DNA of 64,000 nt, taken from the NCBI GenBank assembly GCA_963921195.1, contig OY992537.1:178205021-178269020 (forward strand), in the 5' to 3' direction. The first letter of the stretch is position 1. Each line of letters opens with the position of its first letter. The notes under the pieces are model-generated. The model did not search any database, was not told the origin of the DNA, and was given only the letters and a program-made list of their open reading frames with translations. The translations under genes were made by a program, and so were the position numbers. This DNA is from Pegoplata infirma. Its lineage: Eukaryota; Arthropoda; Insecta; Diptera; Anthomyiidae. This document shows positions 11,663 through 23,330 of this stretch, piece after piece.

Positions 11663-12724
11663 TTTTAACAATTGAATAGTTCATGCGAATAAGGACGAAT
11701 AGACCACTTTTTCGCAAACACGTTTTTTTGCATAAATGCATTTTATTAGCAGAGCCCTACAATCCCATGCAGAAATTTTGGGGAAATTTTGACTTTTAAG
11801 GCTAAAAAAATTACTTTGAAAGTGCAATAATTCGTATATTTTTATATTTTTGTTTAAATTGGGAGTGAACTAACGCACAATTTTGATTAAATACAACACA
11901 AAAACATACAAAAATTTTACTTTCGGTAACAATGTGTTAAAAGAACATTACGAGGAACAAACCACACTTATTATATTGGCAAAAAAAATTTACCGTTCTT
12001 GAGTTATAAGACTTTAAAGTGTGGAAAGCAAAAAGGGCGAATATCCATCCTTAACAAAATATTATATAAAAATTATTTAGCTGCGAGTTTAAAATTGATA
12101 TTAGCTAAAATTTGAAATTGTACACAAAAAAAAACGATCTTAGCACATACAAACTTTTAGAATAAAAGGAATAAAAAACAAATTTTTTTTCATGTCCTTT
12201 TATGTTACGTCGTAATATGCTGTCAAGGGTTAATATTATAATTCCTAAAAATGTATTTAGTGTCATAAAGAATTACTAATGCATCAGATGGCAGGAATAT
12301 TAAAAAAAAATTAACAAAAAAATTTTTTTGCATGTCCTGGCAATCCTTAAAAAGTGTATCCTTGAAGTCCTTAAAGTGTTACAAACAAATACCAACCATA
12401 GTTCGTCAAGTATTGCAAGTCTCATGAAAATGTAGTCAAAATCTGCTGCAAAATAACACATTTTTATTCAAATTTCAATACATTTTTTTGGATATTCGCC
12501 CTTTTTCCATTTAAGCAAAAAATTGAAGTCCAATTTTTGGCAAGTTCTCTTTCGAATACCTTACTAAAATTTTGCATATAGGTAGATGTGACCTAAATCT
12601 TTAAGCTAAAACCAAAAAGTTGACAAAAATATTATTTTTTAACCGTTTCCTGCGTTTTTATTGTCCCCTGTAAAATTCTACAAATGGTCTATTCGTCTTT
12701 ATTCGCATGAACTATTCAATTGAC
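11663..12724. mobile_element. inner foldback, empty site preserved nearby
   Basis: Inverted ends ATAGTTCATGCGAATAAGG and its inverse, followed by mirrored 'GACGAATAGACCA'. The left flank is ACAATTGA and the right flank TCAATTGA, which agree at 7 of 8 bases. A tandem duplicate of the host sequence at about 12904-12925 reads AACAATTGACGATTTG without the insertion. A further inverted pair (GGGCGAATATCC at about 12034 and 12490) lies inside. Confidence 0.65.
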
Positions 12725-12726
12725 GA

Positions 12727-13050
12727 TTTGTTTTCGATATAAACGGTCAGAAGGACATTGATGCATATCTAAAAAAAACTCTTATAAACGCATCTTATCA
12801 GTTTTACGCATTTAAGCATTTTACGCATTTACGCATTTTAGCGAGTAATTCTGTATTTTTTTAATTTAAATTGAAATCTTTATGAAATCTTAAAACAATT
12901 TTTTTTAACAATTGACGATTTGTTTTCGATATAAACGGTCAGAAGGACATTGATGCATATCTAAAAAAAACTCTTATAAACGCATCTTATCAGTTTTACG
13001 CATTTAAGCATTTTACGCATTTACGCATGTAAGCATTTACGCATTTAAGC
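12727..13050 (+). repeat. about 175-bp tandem repeat
   Basis: A block starting ATATAAACGGTCAGAAGG and running through 'TTTTACGCATTTAAGC' occurs at about 12735-12905 and again from about 12920. A diverged version is at about 11455-11660. 'ACGCATTTA' is reiterated at the end of each unit. Confidence 0.65.
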
Positions 13051-13943
13051 AAAATGGGTGAATGCTTAAAATTTTTCTTAAGTAAGTTTTTGTGATTTTT
13101 AACTATTTTTTTGGAATTTTACTGTTTTTTTGAGTTCCGTTTTCTTTGTTTTCATAGAAAATTTGTTGTTTTTATTATTTTTGTAAAATCATGAACGTGA
13201 GTGAGCAACCGTGAGCGTAATTAAAAATTGCGTGAGCGTGAGTAACAGTAAATTGACTCACGTGATTGCACAAGTAAACTAAAAATATTAGCGAGTCGTC
13301 AGTGACTTTAATATTTCTTGCGTGGGTCAAATCGCTTTCACGCCCATCTCTATATTGTACCACACATGAAAAAACAATTAAAATGGGATCAACTCGTTGG
13401 TTTCGCAAAAATTTGTTACTCATCCGCCATGTTTTAACACGAAAATACAAGGAAACTCCAAAATTGTCATAAAATTCAATATTCAAATGCGATTTTCTCG
13501 AAAAAAACGACGAACGTGTTTCTGAATTTTTTGTGTGGATGGACAAACATCTAAGCTTTAAAAAAAAAAATAAAAAAAAAAGTGGCCGGATTTTTGATAA
13601 ATTGACTTTTTTAAAAAATGGAAAATTTCAGAACGGGTTCTGAAGATTTTCCAAAAAAAAAATTTTAATCGATAGCCCATACAAAACTATATAAGAATGT
13701 AAATTTTTGAGATTGTGGTGTATTCCGTTTTAATGTGATAAATATTTAATCAAGGCAACTCGACACAAATTTGACCATTTTTCCAATATTTGACCACGCC
13801 TCCTCAGCCCAGTTTTTGAAAATTTGAAAAACCAAAAACGCAATTTTCTTAGTTCCATTTAGGGCTATCCAAACAACCTATTCAGAAATTTACGGGACAC
13901 GTGTTTTTCTGTAGCGGGACATTTGGTGTGGAATGCCTCATGT

Positions 13944-14811
13944 TTTGACATGTTAAAATATTTATTTTAAACTTAATATGATTAATCCGAAAATAAATCC
14001 ACTTATTGAAAAACACAGCAATTGACAGAATTACAAATCAACTACATAAAATTCATTAGGTGATACAACATCAAACTGTAAATAAAGGCAGTCAGAAAAA
14101 TACATACGGGCCAGATCTGGCAAAGTACTTAATAAGGTGGTATTAATACTGGCAAAGTATCTTTTTTTGGGTTTTTAGTACTTGCTAAGATGCTATTATA
14201 ATTAGTTATTGAGAATGTTAAAAATAAATACTTATTTGCAAGTTTACTTGGGAAATTAAGCCCAATCAGAAAAAACAATATTTTTTACCTTTTTGGATTA
14301 AAGTTTCGCGAAAACGAATAATCTAATGATAAATAGTTACTTCAAACTCCGTTTGCAACTATTTAGTTATTTATCTCCCTACTCGTAAGCTGGTAGGCCC
14401 TAATTATATTTTGAGTAATTCGCGGTTAAAGTGCCGAAAAAGGGCATTTTTGACTCTTTTAAAAGCTTATAAAATAATATCCTGACATGCAAATGACTTG
14501 GTATCAAGCCCATTCGGAAGCCTATAATTTTCTCTTAAAGATACGATAATATGTTTTAAAAAATAAATTTTCTAAAATAGTAAAAAAATTATTAGCAAAA
14601 AACCTTCCTCCGCTACGTTTCGCTCCGCTTCACTACGCTGTTCAAAATATTGAAACTAATAAATATTAAAATAAAATAAAAATTTTCAAATTTTACTATT
14701 ATTTTAAAACCGATGCAAATGTAAGTGAATATCGTTGTACTATATTAAATTTAAGCAATTTAAATTGGGTTCCCAATTTTAAAACATTTTTAAATTTGAA
14801 ATATCGTAAAA
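13944..14811. other. AT-rich spacer without recognised gene
   Basis: No transposon ends or coding motifs were identified. A short GC-richer stretch of imperfect 'CGCTACG/CGCTCCG' words sits at 14610-14642. It is too short to interpret. Confidence 0.45.
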
Positions 14812-17316
14812 TATCTTTCAAATATTAAGTAATTTCTTTATGCTATTACAGTTTAGACAGATTAAAACATAACTTACCTAACACCAAAGTCTGGTTCGAT
14901 CCGGGTTTGATCGTATTCCGGATGAAACATTCCGGTTCAAAATGAACGCTGCAAACTTTGGTGCGACTGTTGATGCGTACATCATTACTTGGCGATATGT
15001 GTAAATTTTGCAACCACACATCTTCCGAATCCGCTGGTATGGAAAACATTCGTATGTTTCCATAATTTTGAGAAGTACAGCCTTTTACTAGGCACGTGTA
15101 CATTAGAGCGACTCAACTTGTATGGAAGAGAAAAAAGTGATTTAGTTACCCCTCTGAAAATGAAGCTTGATATGTTTTATGATGATTCCCAAAATATTTT
15201 GGTTCTAGCGATGACCATCCGTGAGCTGGACCATTTTTAAAAAAGGTATTTTTTTCAGTTTTTCGAATTTTTTTGTACTTTGCTCCGAGACGACATAAAT
15301 AAAATTTGGTATCATCGAAAAGAGTTTTTGAAGCAGCATCCAATGGTATATAAAACTTGACCACTTGCGACCTACTAATTGAGATATTTAACTAAATACA
15401 TATTTTCGTTTCGGGATTTCATACAAATTCTACGTATTTGGAAATAATGTTCTGCTTTTCAAATTGAATCTGTTTTAAAATAATGTTAATTTTTTTTTTT
15501 GTAATTATTCACATAAAACGCGAAAATCGCGATATATTTATCTTTTTTAAAATATAGGCAATATGGGTATCAAAATTTTTCATTTTTCAATTATAATAAT
15601 CTGGTGATAAGTAAAAGATCTGTTTTCAAATCTAGGATGCTGTGAGATAAATTTAAGTTCGTAAATATTAATTTTTAACAATGTTCTGCTTTTCAAATTG
15701 AATCTGTTTTAAAATAATGTTAATTTTTTTTATTATTCACATAAAACGCGAAAATCGCGATATACTTGTGTTTTTTTAATATAGGCAATATGGGTATCAA
15801 ATTTTTTAATATTTCAATTATAATAATCTTGTGTTCTGTTAGTAACTATTTTTCTCATTTCATATATGTATTCAACTAAAAAAAATAATATTTGAAAACT
15901 TAAATATATCTCACAGCATCCTAGATTTGAAAACAGATATTTTGCTTATCACCAGATTATTATAATTGAAAAATTAAAAACGTTGATACCCATATTGCCT
16001 ATATTAAAATAAGAGAAAATATATCGCGATTTTCGCGTTTTATGTGAATAATAAAAAAATAAATAAATAAACATTATTTTAAAACAGATTCAATTTGAAA
16101 AGCAGAACATTGTTAAAAAATTAATATTTAAAAACTTAAATTTATCTCACAGCATCCTAGATTTGAAAACAGATCTTTTACTTATCACCAGATTATTATA
16201 ATTGAAAAATGAAAAATTTTGATACCCATATTGCCTATACTTGAAAAAGATAAAATATATCGCGATTTTCGCGTTTTATGTGAATAATTACAAAAAAAAA
16301 AATAAATTAACATTATTTTAAAACAGATTCAATTTGAAAAGCAGAACATTATTTCTAAATATGTAGAATTTGTATGAAATCCCGAAACGAAAATATATAT
16401 TTAGTTAAATATCTCAATTAGTAGGTCGCAAGTGGTCAAGTTTTATATACCATTGGATGCTGCTTCAAAAACTCTTTTCGATGATACCAAATTTTATTTA
16501 TGTCGTCTTGGAGCAAAGTACAAAAAAATTCGAAAAACTGAAAAAACGACCTTTTTTAAAAATGGTCCAGCTCACGGATGGTCAAAGCTAGAACCAAAAT
16601 ATTTTGGGAATCATCATAAAACATATCAAGCTTTATTTTCAGAGGGGTAACTAAATCACTTTTTTTTATTGAGTCGCTCTAGTGTACATATTTCCAATGT
16701 TATTAGATGTTATTTATTGAAAACAAAATTTAATTTAATCTTAAGAAAAACACAATTTTCTTCTTCAATGAAAAACACAAACAAAATTTTTTTACTTTTA
16801 TAGAAAACAAAAATTTGTCTTTTTCACTGTTTATATATATATTTATTAGATTTTTAATATATAATTACAAATCATATACTATATTAACTTAACCGAGACG
16901 GGTTTTATTTTATTGAAAACAAAAAATGTTACATAAATTTTATAAAAAAAAAAAATTTGTTAGTGTCTTTTTCACTATATTTGTTTTTTTTTTTTAATTT
17001 ATATTTTTAATATAATATGTAAGTCAATATTGGTAAAAACAAGTTTTTTTTTTTTAAATTTTATTAACTTCAATTTACTTTTATTAACTTTTATTTTATT
17101 ATATCACAAAAATTTTTCTTTTTCAATAAATTCCGTTTTGGCGGGTTATTTTATTTTGAATGTTTTTTGAATTAATTATTATTAAGAAGTAATACCAAAT
17201 TTTTTGGCAAGAACCCGCTAAATCAATAATAGTAACTCTTTAAAAATTTTGACTTCTGAACCCCCTTCTTGCTCCTTTATTTTGCTCGACAGTTAACGTT
17301 TTTATTCTGTTACTGG
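14812..17316 (-). mobile_element. THAP-exon foldback repeat, copy 2
   Basis: Near-identical paralogue of 3172-6531, in the same orientation. It lacks the 879-bp MITE 2 insertion, so it serves as the empty-site control. The THAP exon, mirrored arms (about 15080-15790 and 15850-16690) and AT-rich tail are in the same order. Homology stops abruptly on both sides, consistent with a transposed or duplicated unit. Confidence 0.65.
14878..15103 (-). CDS. THAP-domain exon, second copy
   Basis: Encodes the same 75-residue THAP module as 3241-3466, with only one residue change visible (Tyr for Asp at position 14). Cys4, Cys9, Cys51 and His54 are kept. The GTAAGT donor follows at 14877. Conservation of an open zinc-binding domain and a splice donor in both copies fits recent spread of a first exon. 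No downstream exon is visible, so function on its own is doubtful. Confidence 0.7.
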
Positions 17317-17482
17317 TGAATTAATTTAGCCGATTTTGATTAAAAAGTTCTGGCAACACTGGTCACAACAGAGTGATTCAATTAAAATGCCATCTTTGAA
17401 TCCAAGGGACTTATCCTAGACACCAACCCAAATGTTTAAACTAAAATAAAGGAAAAATACATTTGAATTTTCAAAATTAAAT

Positions 17483-18645
17483 ACAGTCAAACTAGGTTAT
17501 AACGCCATCGGTTATAACCAGGGAAACCAAAAATATGCAGTATCATGTTTTTTTCCTGTGCATTTTATTGATAAATGGACAAGGTATTTATCCGTTTCAG
17601 AAGTTTTTAGGAAATCTGGCATCGACTTGTTAGAGCATATTTTTGCATATTTTAGCCTTAAGAGCATATTTTTGTATATTTTAGGTTTAAGAGCATATTT
17701 TAACATAAGAGCATATTTTTAGAGCATATTTTAAATTTTTAGATCATTTTTTCACTTTTTAGAGCATATTTTTACATTTTTAGAGCATTTTTTTCCCATT
17801 TTTAGAGCATTATTTTCCAATTTTTTTTTAAATTTTTTATCCAGGATGTTTTTTTTTCAACAATTACGGAATTGTGACGATTGATTCCCCTTTGGCCTGT
17901 TCTTGCATCATATCGGTATATGAAACTATGTTTTCTTTAGATTCAGCAACTTGGTAGAAAATATTAAGGCAAATATTTTTGTAGAATATATTTAACCCTC
18001 TAACTATCGCTCATAACGGTATTTGGAGGGTCTATTCTCTAACAAATTGTAAAAACCACCGCAAAAAAGGGGACATAATTTTTTTTAAGAGCATATTTTT
18101 ATTGTTTTTAGAGCATATTTTCCGTTTTTAAGGGCATATTTTAAGCGCATAAAACGTGTTTTTTAGAGCATATTTTTGGTTTCCCTGGTTATAACGAATT
18201 CTCGGTTATAACGAACTAATTCCAAAGTCCAGACGTTTTGGCAACAATTTTCACACAAAATACTTCTTTTTTTTAACGAACTCGGTTATAGCGAATCCTC
18301 GGTTAAAACGAACTACTTATTTTGGTCCCACGAATACAATTTTATGTATATTTACCGTTTTATAACGATAATAAATATTTTGAAATGTGCGGCAATTATG
18401 TTTATCAAGCTCACAAAAAGTTAGAAATTTTTGCTTAATATTATAATTTTGATAAAAATTTGTTAATATTTTTAATGTTTTCTTCTCAATAAGCAGTTTA
18501 CATACAAAAAAAAAACTTAAAATAAAATTGAAATTTTTTTGATAATAAAACAGGTTGAAAAAAAATATACCCCGCTTATAGCGAACTTCGCTTATAACGA
18601 ACTATTTTTACTGGTCCCTCGGAGTTCGTTATAACCGGGTGAAAA
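17483..18645. mobile_element. pogo/Tigger-like sequence, split by a hAT element
   Basis: The left part begins after TA with CAGTCAAACTAGGTTATAAC and the remainder carries many 'GGTTATAACGAAC' words (18188-18320 and 18570-18645). Such ends are typical of pogo-like Tc1/mariner elements. The right tip ('GTTATAACCGGGTG') does not mirror the left well, so the right border is approximate. No transposase is seen. The hAT element at 17519-18187 interrupts it. Confidence 0.5.
17519..18187. mobile_element. 669-bp hAT MITE (TIR CAGGGAAACC), 8-bp TSD GTTATAAC
   Basis: Ends CAGGGAAACCAAAAATATGC and its inverse, flanked by a perfect 8-bp duplication GTTATAAC at 17511-17518 and 18188-18195. The interior repeats 'TTTTTAGAGCATATTTTT' many times near both ends, a likely set of subterminal binding sites. 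There is no coding capacity. Confidence 0.92.
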
Positions 18646-18753
18646 TAATATTGAATAAAACAATTACGAAAAATAATGTATGTGTTTAATCGTTCAATTG
18701 AGTGAGCGCTCATTCTTGTTCATTTCTGATAAAAGACCTAGTTCGTTCATCTA

Positions 18754-19875
18754 TGCACGCAGAAAAAAACATGGTTGCGGTGATCATGATTTAAGAGCGT
18801 CGTATTATGATTGGAAATATGATTGTAGCAACAATGTTAATATGATTGAAGGCAACAAGGAATGTTAATCATTATATGATTGCGGCAATAATGGCTTAAA
18901 TGTTATTTTATTATCATAATATGATTCCAGGTTAATATACATATATTTTTTTTTTTAATTGAGAAAATATATTATGCTTTAATACCACACGTTTATAGAA
19001 ATTCTTCATTACTTTTTTTTTTGATAAAGTTCACACCAATAATTTATTTTTTGTTTTTAAATGTTGTTTTTGTAAATATGAAACCATTTTTATTAATTTT
19101 GGTTCAATTTAGTGGCAACCTGCGTTTTACATCAATGATGTGCAATAAACTTATGGAATTTTTCTAAAAAATTTCATCAACTATAAAATTTTGTCAGCTA
19201 ACATTGAATGATTGTATAAACCATTAAGTTATTTACAAAATCATAACATATTTGCTGCAATCATAACGTATTTGTTACAAAATTAAAATTATTGTCAGCA
19301 ATTATCACACATACAGTAAACAAAAAATGCACAAAAAAAACACTTTAATATTTTCGATTTGAAGTTTTTATTTAAAATGGAAAGTTATTTTTAAACCGCA
19401 CAATAAATAAATTATATAAAGTAGCTTTTTGTATTTCATTTCCTTCTGCGTTGATCCAATTTTTTAACTCAAATTGCCTTAAATTTCTTAGAGTACTAAT
19501 TGTAAGTGGAGTCTTTGCGACTAACTGCTTGCTGGCAAAACACTAAACTGATGAATAAACCTGACAATGTTTGCAAAAATCAATTTTCATTAAGTTGTGA
19601 TTATCTAATGATTGTTATAATCATGTTATGTTAAAATTTTTGGTGTGTCGAGAATATAATTAACTATAACATTGTTACAACAACCATATTGTACTTTTGG
19701 ATGTTGCAATTATTTTATCGTGATTGAAGCAACTATTAAATGTCTAAAGCAACCATATAAATGATTAAATACAATTTTAAAAACAATAACTTGATTGCTG
19801 CAATCATAACTGGGTTTAGAGATCATAGTATAGTTGCTGCAATCATGTCGCAACCATATTTTTTCTCTGCGTGTG
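18754..19875. mobile_element. 1.1-kb TA-target MITE (TIR ..CACGCAGA..ATGGTTGCG)
   Basis: The left end TGCACGCAGAAAAAAACATG and the right end mirror each other (CACACGCAGAGAAAAAATAT in inverse), and both go on to GGTTGCG. TA borders both sides (18752-18753 and 19876-19877). The subterminal regions reiterate 'ATGATTG(C)' and 'CAATCAT' words. No transposase frame. Confidence 0.7.
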
Positions 19876-20307
19876 TAGTTCAATCGCTCTTTTGGCTTTT
19901 TCATTCAACAATAGGCCTTTTTGTTGGCAAACTTTGATTGTTATCATCCATCAAAACGAAAAAAACGACACCTTAACTTCCATAAATTTCACAATTTAAT
20001 TTAGCCTCGTTTGGAATAGTTTTGAAAAATATTACACATTTTCGATGAAATATTGATAAAAAATAGTTTAATAGACGCAATTTAGCTTGAAAGCAACACA
20101 AAAACCTTTATCTTTTTTATTAATACCAAAGAGAGCCACTAACAATAAGACAATCATTCACAATGTATGCAAGTTAATTTTTAACTTCTAGAATTTTGAG
20201 CGTTAACACTAATGTGAACTTTGTATGGTAGAACACTAATAATTATGCCAACAAAAAACGCCTAATTTGTGAACGAATCATTTTGATCATGTCTGTTGGT
20301 CGTTCAT

Positions 20308-21610
20308 CTACACCTTTTCCAATTGAAATTCAGAAAAGATCAATTGTAATTCAGAAATCACAATTGAAATTCAGAAATCCCAATTGAAATTCAGAATAGC
20401 CCAATTGAAATTCAGAAATCATAATTGAAATTCAGAAAAGCCCAATTGAAATTCAGAAATCACAATTGAAATTCAGAAAAGCACAATTGAAATTCAGAAA
20501 TTACAATTGAAATTCAGAAAAGCCCAATTGAAATTCAGAAAAGCACAATTGAAATTCAGAAATCGTAATTGAAATTCAGAAAAGCCCAATTGAAATTCAG
20601 AAAAGATCAATTGAAATTCAGAAATCGTAATTGAAATTCAGAAAATCACAATTGAAATTCAGAAAAGCACAATTGAAATTCAGAAAAGCACAATTAAAAT
20701 TCAGAAAAGCACAATTGAAATTCAGAAAAGCCCAATTGAAATTCAGAAATCGTAATTGAAATTCAGAAATCGTAATTGAAATTTAGAAAAACCTAATTGA
20801 AATTCAGAAAATCGCAATTGAAGTTCAGAAAAGCACAATTGAAATTCAGAAAAACGCAATTGAAATTCAGAAAAGCCCAATTGAAATTCAGAAAAGCACA
20901 ATTGAAATTCAGAAAAGCCCAATTGAAATTCAGAAATCGTAATTGAAATTCAGAAAAGCCCAATTGAAATTCAGAAAATCACAATTGAAATTCAGAAAAT
21001 CACAATTGAAATTCAGAAAAGCCCAATTGAAATTCAGAAAAACACAATTGAAATTCAGAAAAGCACAATTGAAATTCAGAAAAGCACAATTGAAATTCAG
21101 AAAAGCCCAATTGAAATTCAGAAAACCACAATTGAAATTCAGAAAAGCCCAATTGAAATTCAGAAATCGTAATCATATACACATTTCTGTACTGCATTTG
21201 CATAATGTGTCTATGTTTGTAGTGGTGACTAATAATTGGTTTGTTTACATTTTCTGAATTTCAATTGTGATTTCTGAATTTCAATTGTGATTTTCTGAAT
21301 TTCAATTGTGCTTTTCTGAATTTTAATTGGGCTTTTCTGAATTTCAATTGTGCTTTTCTGAATTTCAATTGATCTTTTCTGAATTTCAATTGGGCTTTTC
21401 TGAATTTCAATTGTGATTTCTAAATTTCAATTGGGCTTTTCTGATTTTCAATTGTGATTTCTGAATTTCAATTGGGTTTTTCTGAATTTCAATTGTGATT
21501 TCTGAATTTCAATTAGGCTTTTCTGAATTTCAATTATGATTTCTGAATTTCAATTGTGCTTTTCTGAATTTCCAATTATCTTTTCTGAATTTCAATTGGA
21601 AAAGGTGTAG
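20308..21610. mobile_element. foldback element with ~21-bp tandem-unit arms (unit CAATTGAAATTCAGAAAAGC)
   Basis: The edges are CTACACCTTTTCCAATTG and its inverse. The left arm (20318-21172) holds roughly 40 head-to-tail units of about 21 bp. The right arm (21253-21600) holds about 17 units in inverse. A unique loop of about 80 bp separates them. The tips resemble those of the foldback at 30922-33068. A ~25-bp direct repeat ('TGATCATGTCTGTTG' and neighbours) occurs outside both ends, at 20272-20297 and 21651-21675. Because 21 is divisible by three, long repetitive open frames appear, but these are not genes. Confidence 0.85.
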
Positions 21611-21962
21611 TTCAAATCGGTCAATTTTGGTGTTAGTTCAACAGTTCGTGATCGAATGATTTCGATCATGTCTGTTGTTTTGGTTTTCGTTAAAAAAATA
21701 CAAAAATGTAGAATAAAAACATTAAAAAAGAAAACAAAAATAAATAAATAAAATTTAAAAAAAACATAAATGATGAGAAAGCGTGCCAAAAGAGGAGAAA
21801 AAACTAACGCCTAATGACAAAATTAACAAAAAAAATTGAACGACCGAACTGAAAGATCAAAATGAAGTAATGACCAATTGAGCTGAATGAACGAAAAGAC
21901 CTAAAAGAGCTGAAATGAACGAACTAGATAAACCGCTCAGTTAAGTGAATAGTTCAATTGAA

Positions 21963-23330
21963 CTAGTTCGTTCGTGAACGACACAACTCTAATATTAAAT
22001 AAAACGTTGAGGCACAAAACGAGCTGGCGACTTTGCTTCTCACACTACCCATCTCCTTGGGGCGGAACGAGTTTAATGGTTCCGTACGGTACGATGTTGA
22101 TGTAATATTCAAGACGATATTGTGTCGCCTAGAAGCATTTAGGTTCTGGCGGGCGTTTTCAATTAGTGGTAGCAGCCTGTTAACCGTCTCAAAGTCGATT
22201 CCCACCGCTTCAATGTCATTTCGTTTGGTCAAAATCCTAGCTGCTTCTGATGGGTTTCTTCTGTTTCCACAGATACCAAAAATCGCTGGTGGAACGGGTG
22301 ACTGTGGGTTGGTTGGTGTTGCGGCAGGTGGCTTGATGGTACTTCCGTCTGACAATGTGGGTGATAGTGGATATACTGGCAACGGAAGTGTAATGAAGGT
22401 TGCTGACGGTGTTGTTGATGCCGATGACGAATCTTTATCTGATGGGTATGTGGTGATACCAGTTTCGGATATGGTAAATACCGTTTCATATGGCTCAGCA
22501 CATAACGTGCAAGGTATGTTGGTAGCTGTTTTTGGCTGTGTGTTAGTCGATCCGCTGGTGGCGTAAGTCGCGAATTTTGATATTGTACAGCCATTCGTGA
22601 CCGGTTGTCTGCTAGTACCCCGGGAAAACGTGGTGATGATCGAGTTGTGCTACCTTTCACCCTCTGGCACTCGACAAAGTGAGGCGACCCGTTGACCCTC
22701 TTCGTTCAAACTTACAAACCATGGCGGGCTAACAGAGAGAGTAGGCCCCGGTTACAGGTGGATATACAATACCATCGATTTCAATTTGATCGCGGTAGAT
22801 TCGCAAATTTCCGGCTTTTTCATCTACTGCGTCTGCAATTCTGGCCATATCATCATCCGGTTGGCTTGGCAAGGTAACATACAGGTGTGGCGTCGAAATT
22901 TCGTCCAAGTCAATCTCTGCTTGGATTTGGGAATTGGCATGCTGATGTGGCATTACGATCATCATTGGTCGTACTGCTGCGATTGGGCTAGCAGCGATTG
23001 GACTGGGTAAATTGGTAGAACCTCACTTATAGGCCGAGATTGTACGTAGCGTGCCGTATCACATGTTTGTTGTTGAATGGAATTGACTTCGTCTCCACTT
23101 GCGGACTCTTTTTGGAGATTTTCGATCATCGGAGCACCTATAATTATACTGGCATCCTGAGGTCTAACCACACAGCGGAGCATCCCTTCGGAATTAATGG
23201 CAGAACGTCTACTTGTGCGTGGAAATTCTCCGTCTAAAAACACACTTCATCTTACTTTCTGGTCTTCCTTCTCCGAACTTTCACGGAACTTCTTTAGAGA
23301 TTTTTGAAATTTGTCCTCGTCCATCTTGAG
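21963..23330 (-). pseudogene. retroelement-associated ORF downstream of integrase, broken
   Basis: This GC-richer block lies just downstream of a gypsy-type integrase tail on the same strand. A reading frame starts MDEDKFQKSLKKF at about 23325 and meets a stop at about 23247. It continues as FLDGEFPRTSRRSAINSEGM, then changes frame at about 22962. It runs on to NLRIYRDQIEIDGIVYPPVT (about 22780), with a stop, and ends in the segment NPSEAARILTKRNDIEAVG (about 22260-22200). The frames are Pro/Gln-rich in the middle. I do not recognise the family. Its position matches an accessory or third ORF of an LTR retrotransposon, but it could belong to another element. Multiple frame breaks show it is dead. 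Confidence 0.5.

Larger units (their letters stand above)
10413..13943. mobile_element. 3.5-kb palindromic foldback element
   Basis: The arms read from ATGAGGCATTCCACACCAAA at the left edge to the inverse at the right edge (TTTGGTGTGGAATGCCTCAT). They stay matched for roughly 0.8-0.9 kb per arm (10413 to about 11330, and about 13060 to 13943). Each arm contains a hAT-type end (TAGAGATGGGCG at 10964, inverse at 13352). The middle holds other repeats and an inner foldback. The mirrored open frames in the arms (10830-11138 and 13175-13546) have no recognisable domain and simply reflect the inverted repeat. No clear target duplication. Confidence 0.75.

Noticed and set aside
10964..13352. Complete hAT element between two TAGAGATGGGCG tips
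   Set aside because: The flanks are mirror images, so no independent 8-bp target duplication can be shown. It is better read as one tip copied in inverse.
10830..13546. Mirrored open frames of about 100-120 residues in the palindrome arms
   Set aside because: They reflect the inverted repeat and contain hAT subterminal words. No protein family could be recognised.
20943..21257. Long open frame of repeating KFRKAQL-type heptads, and its antisense counterpart
   Set aside because: It exists only because the satellite unit is 21 bp long with no stop in that frame. No start context, domain or unique sequence supports a protein.
20318..21600. CRISPR-like appearance of regularly spaced repeats
   Set aside because: Units are contiguous with no unique spacers, the arms are inverted copies, and the surrounding DNA is eukaryotic transposon sequence.
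18647..22008. hAT element bordered by AATATT(G/A)AATAAAAC at both sides, with a right tip near 21990 (GACACAACTCTA)
   Set aside because: The right tip looks plausible, but no matching left tip lies next to the left copy of the border sequence.
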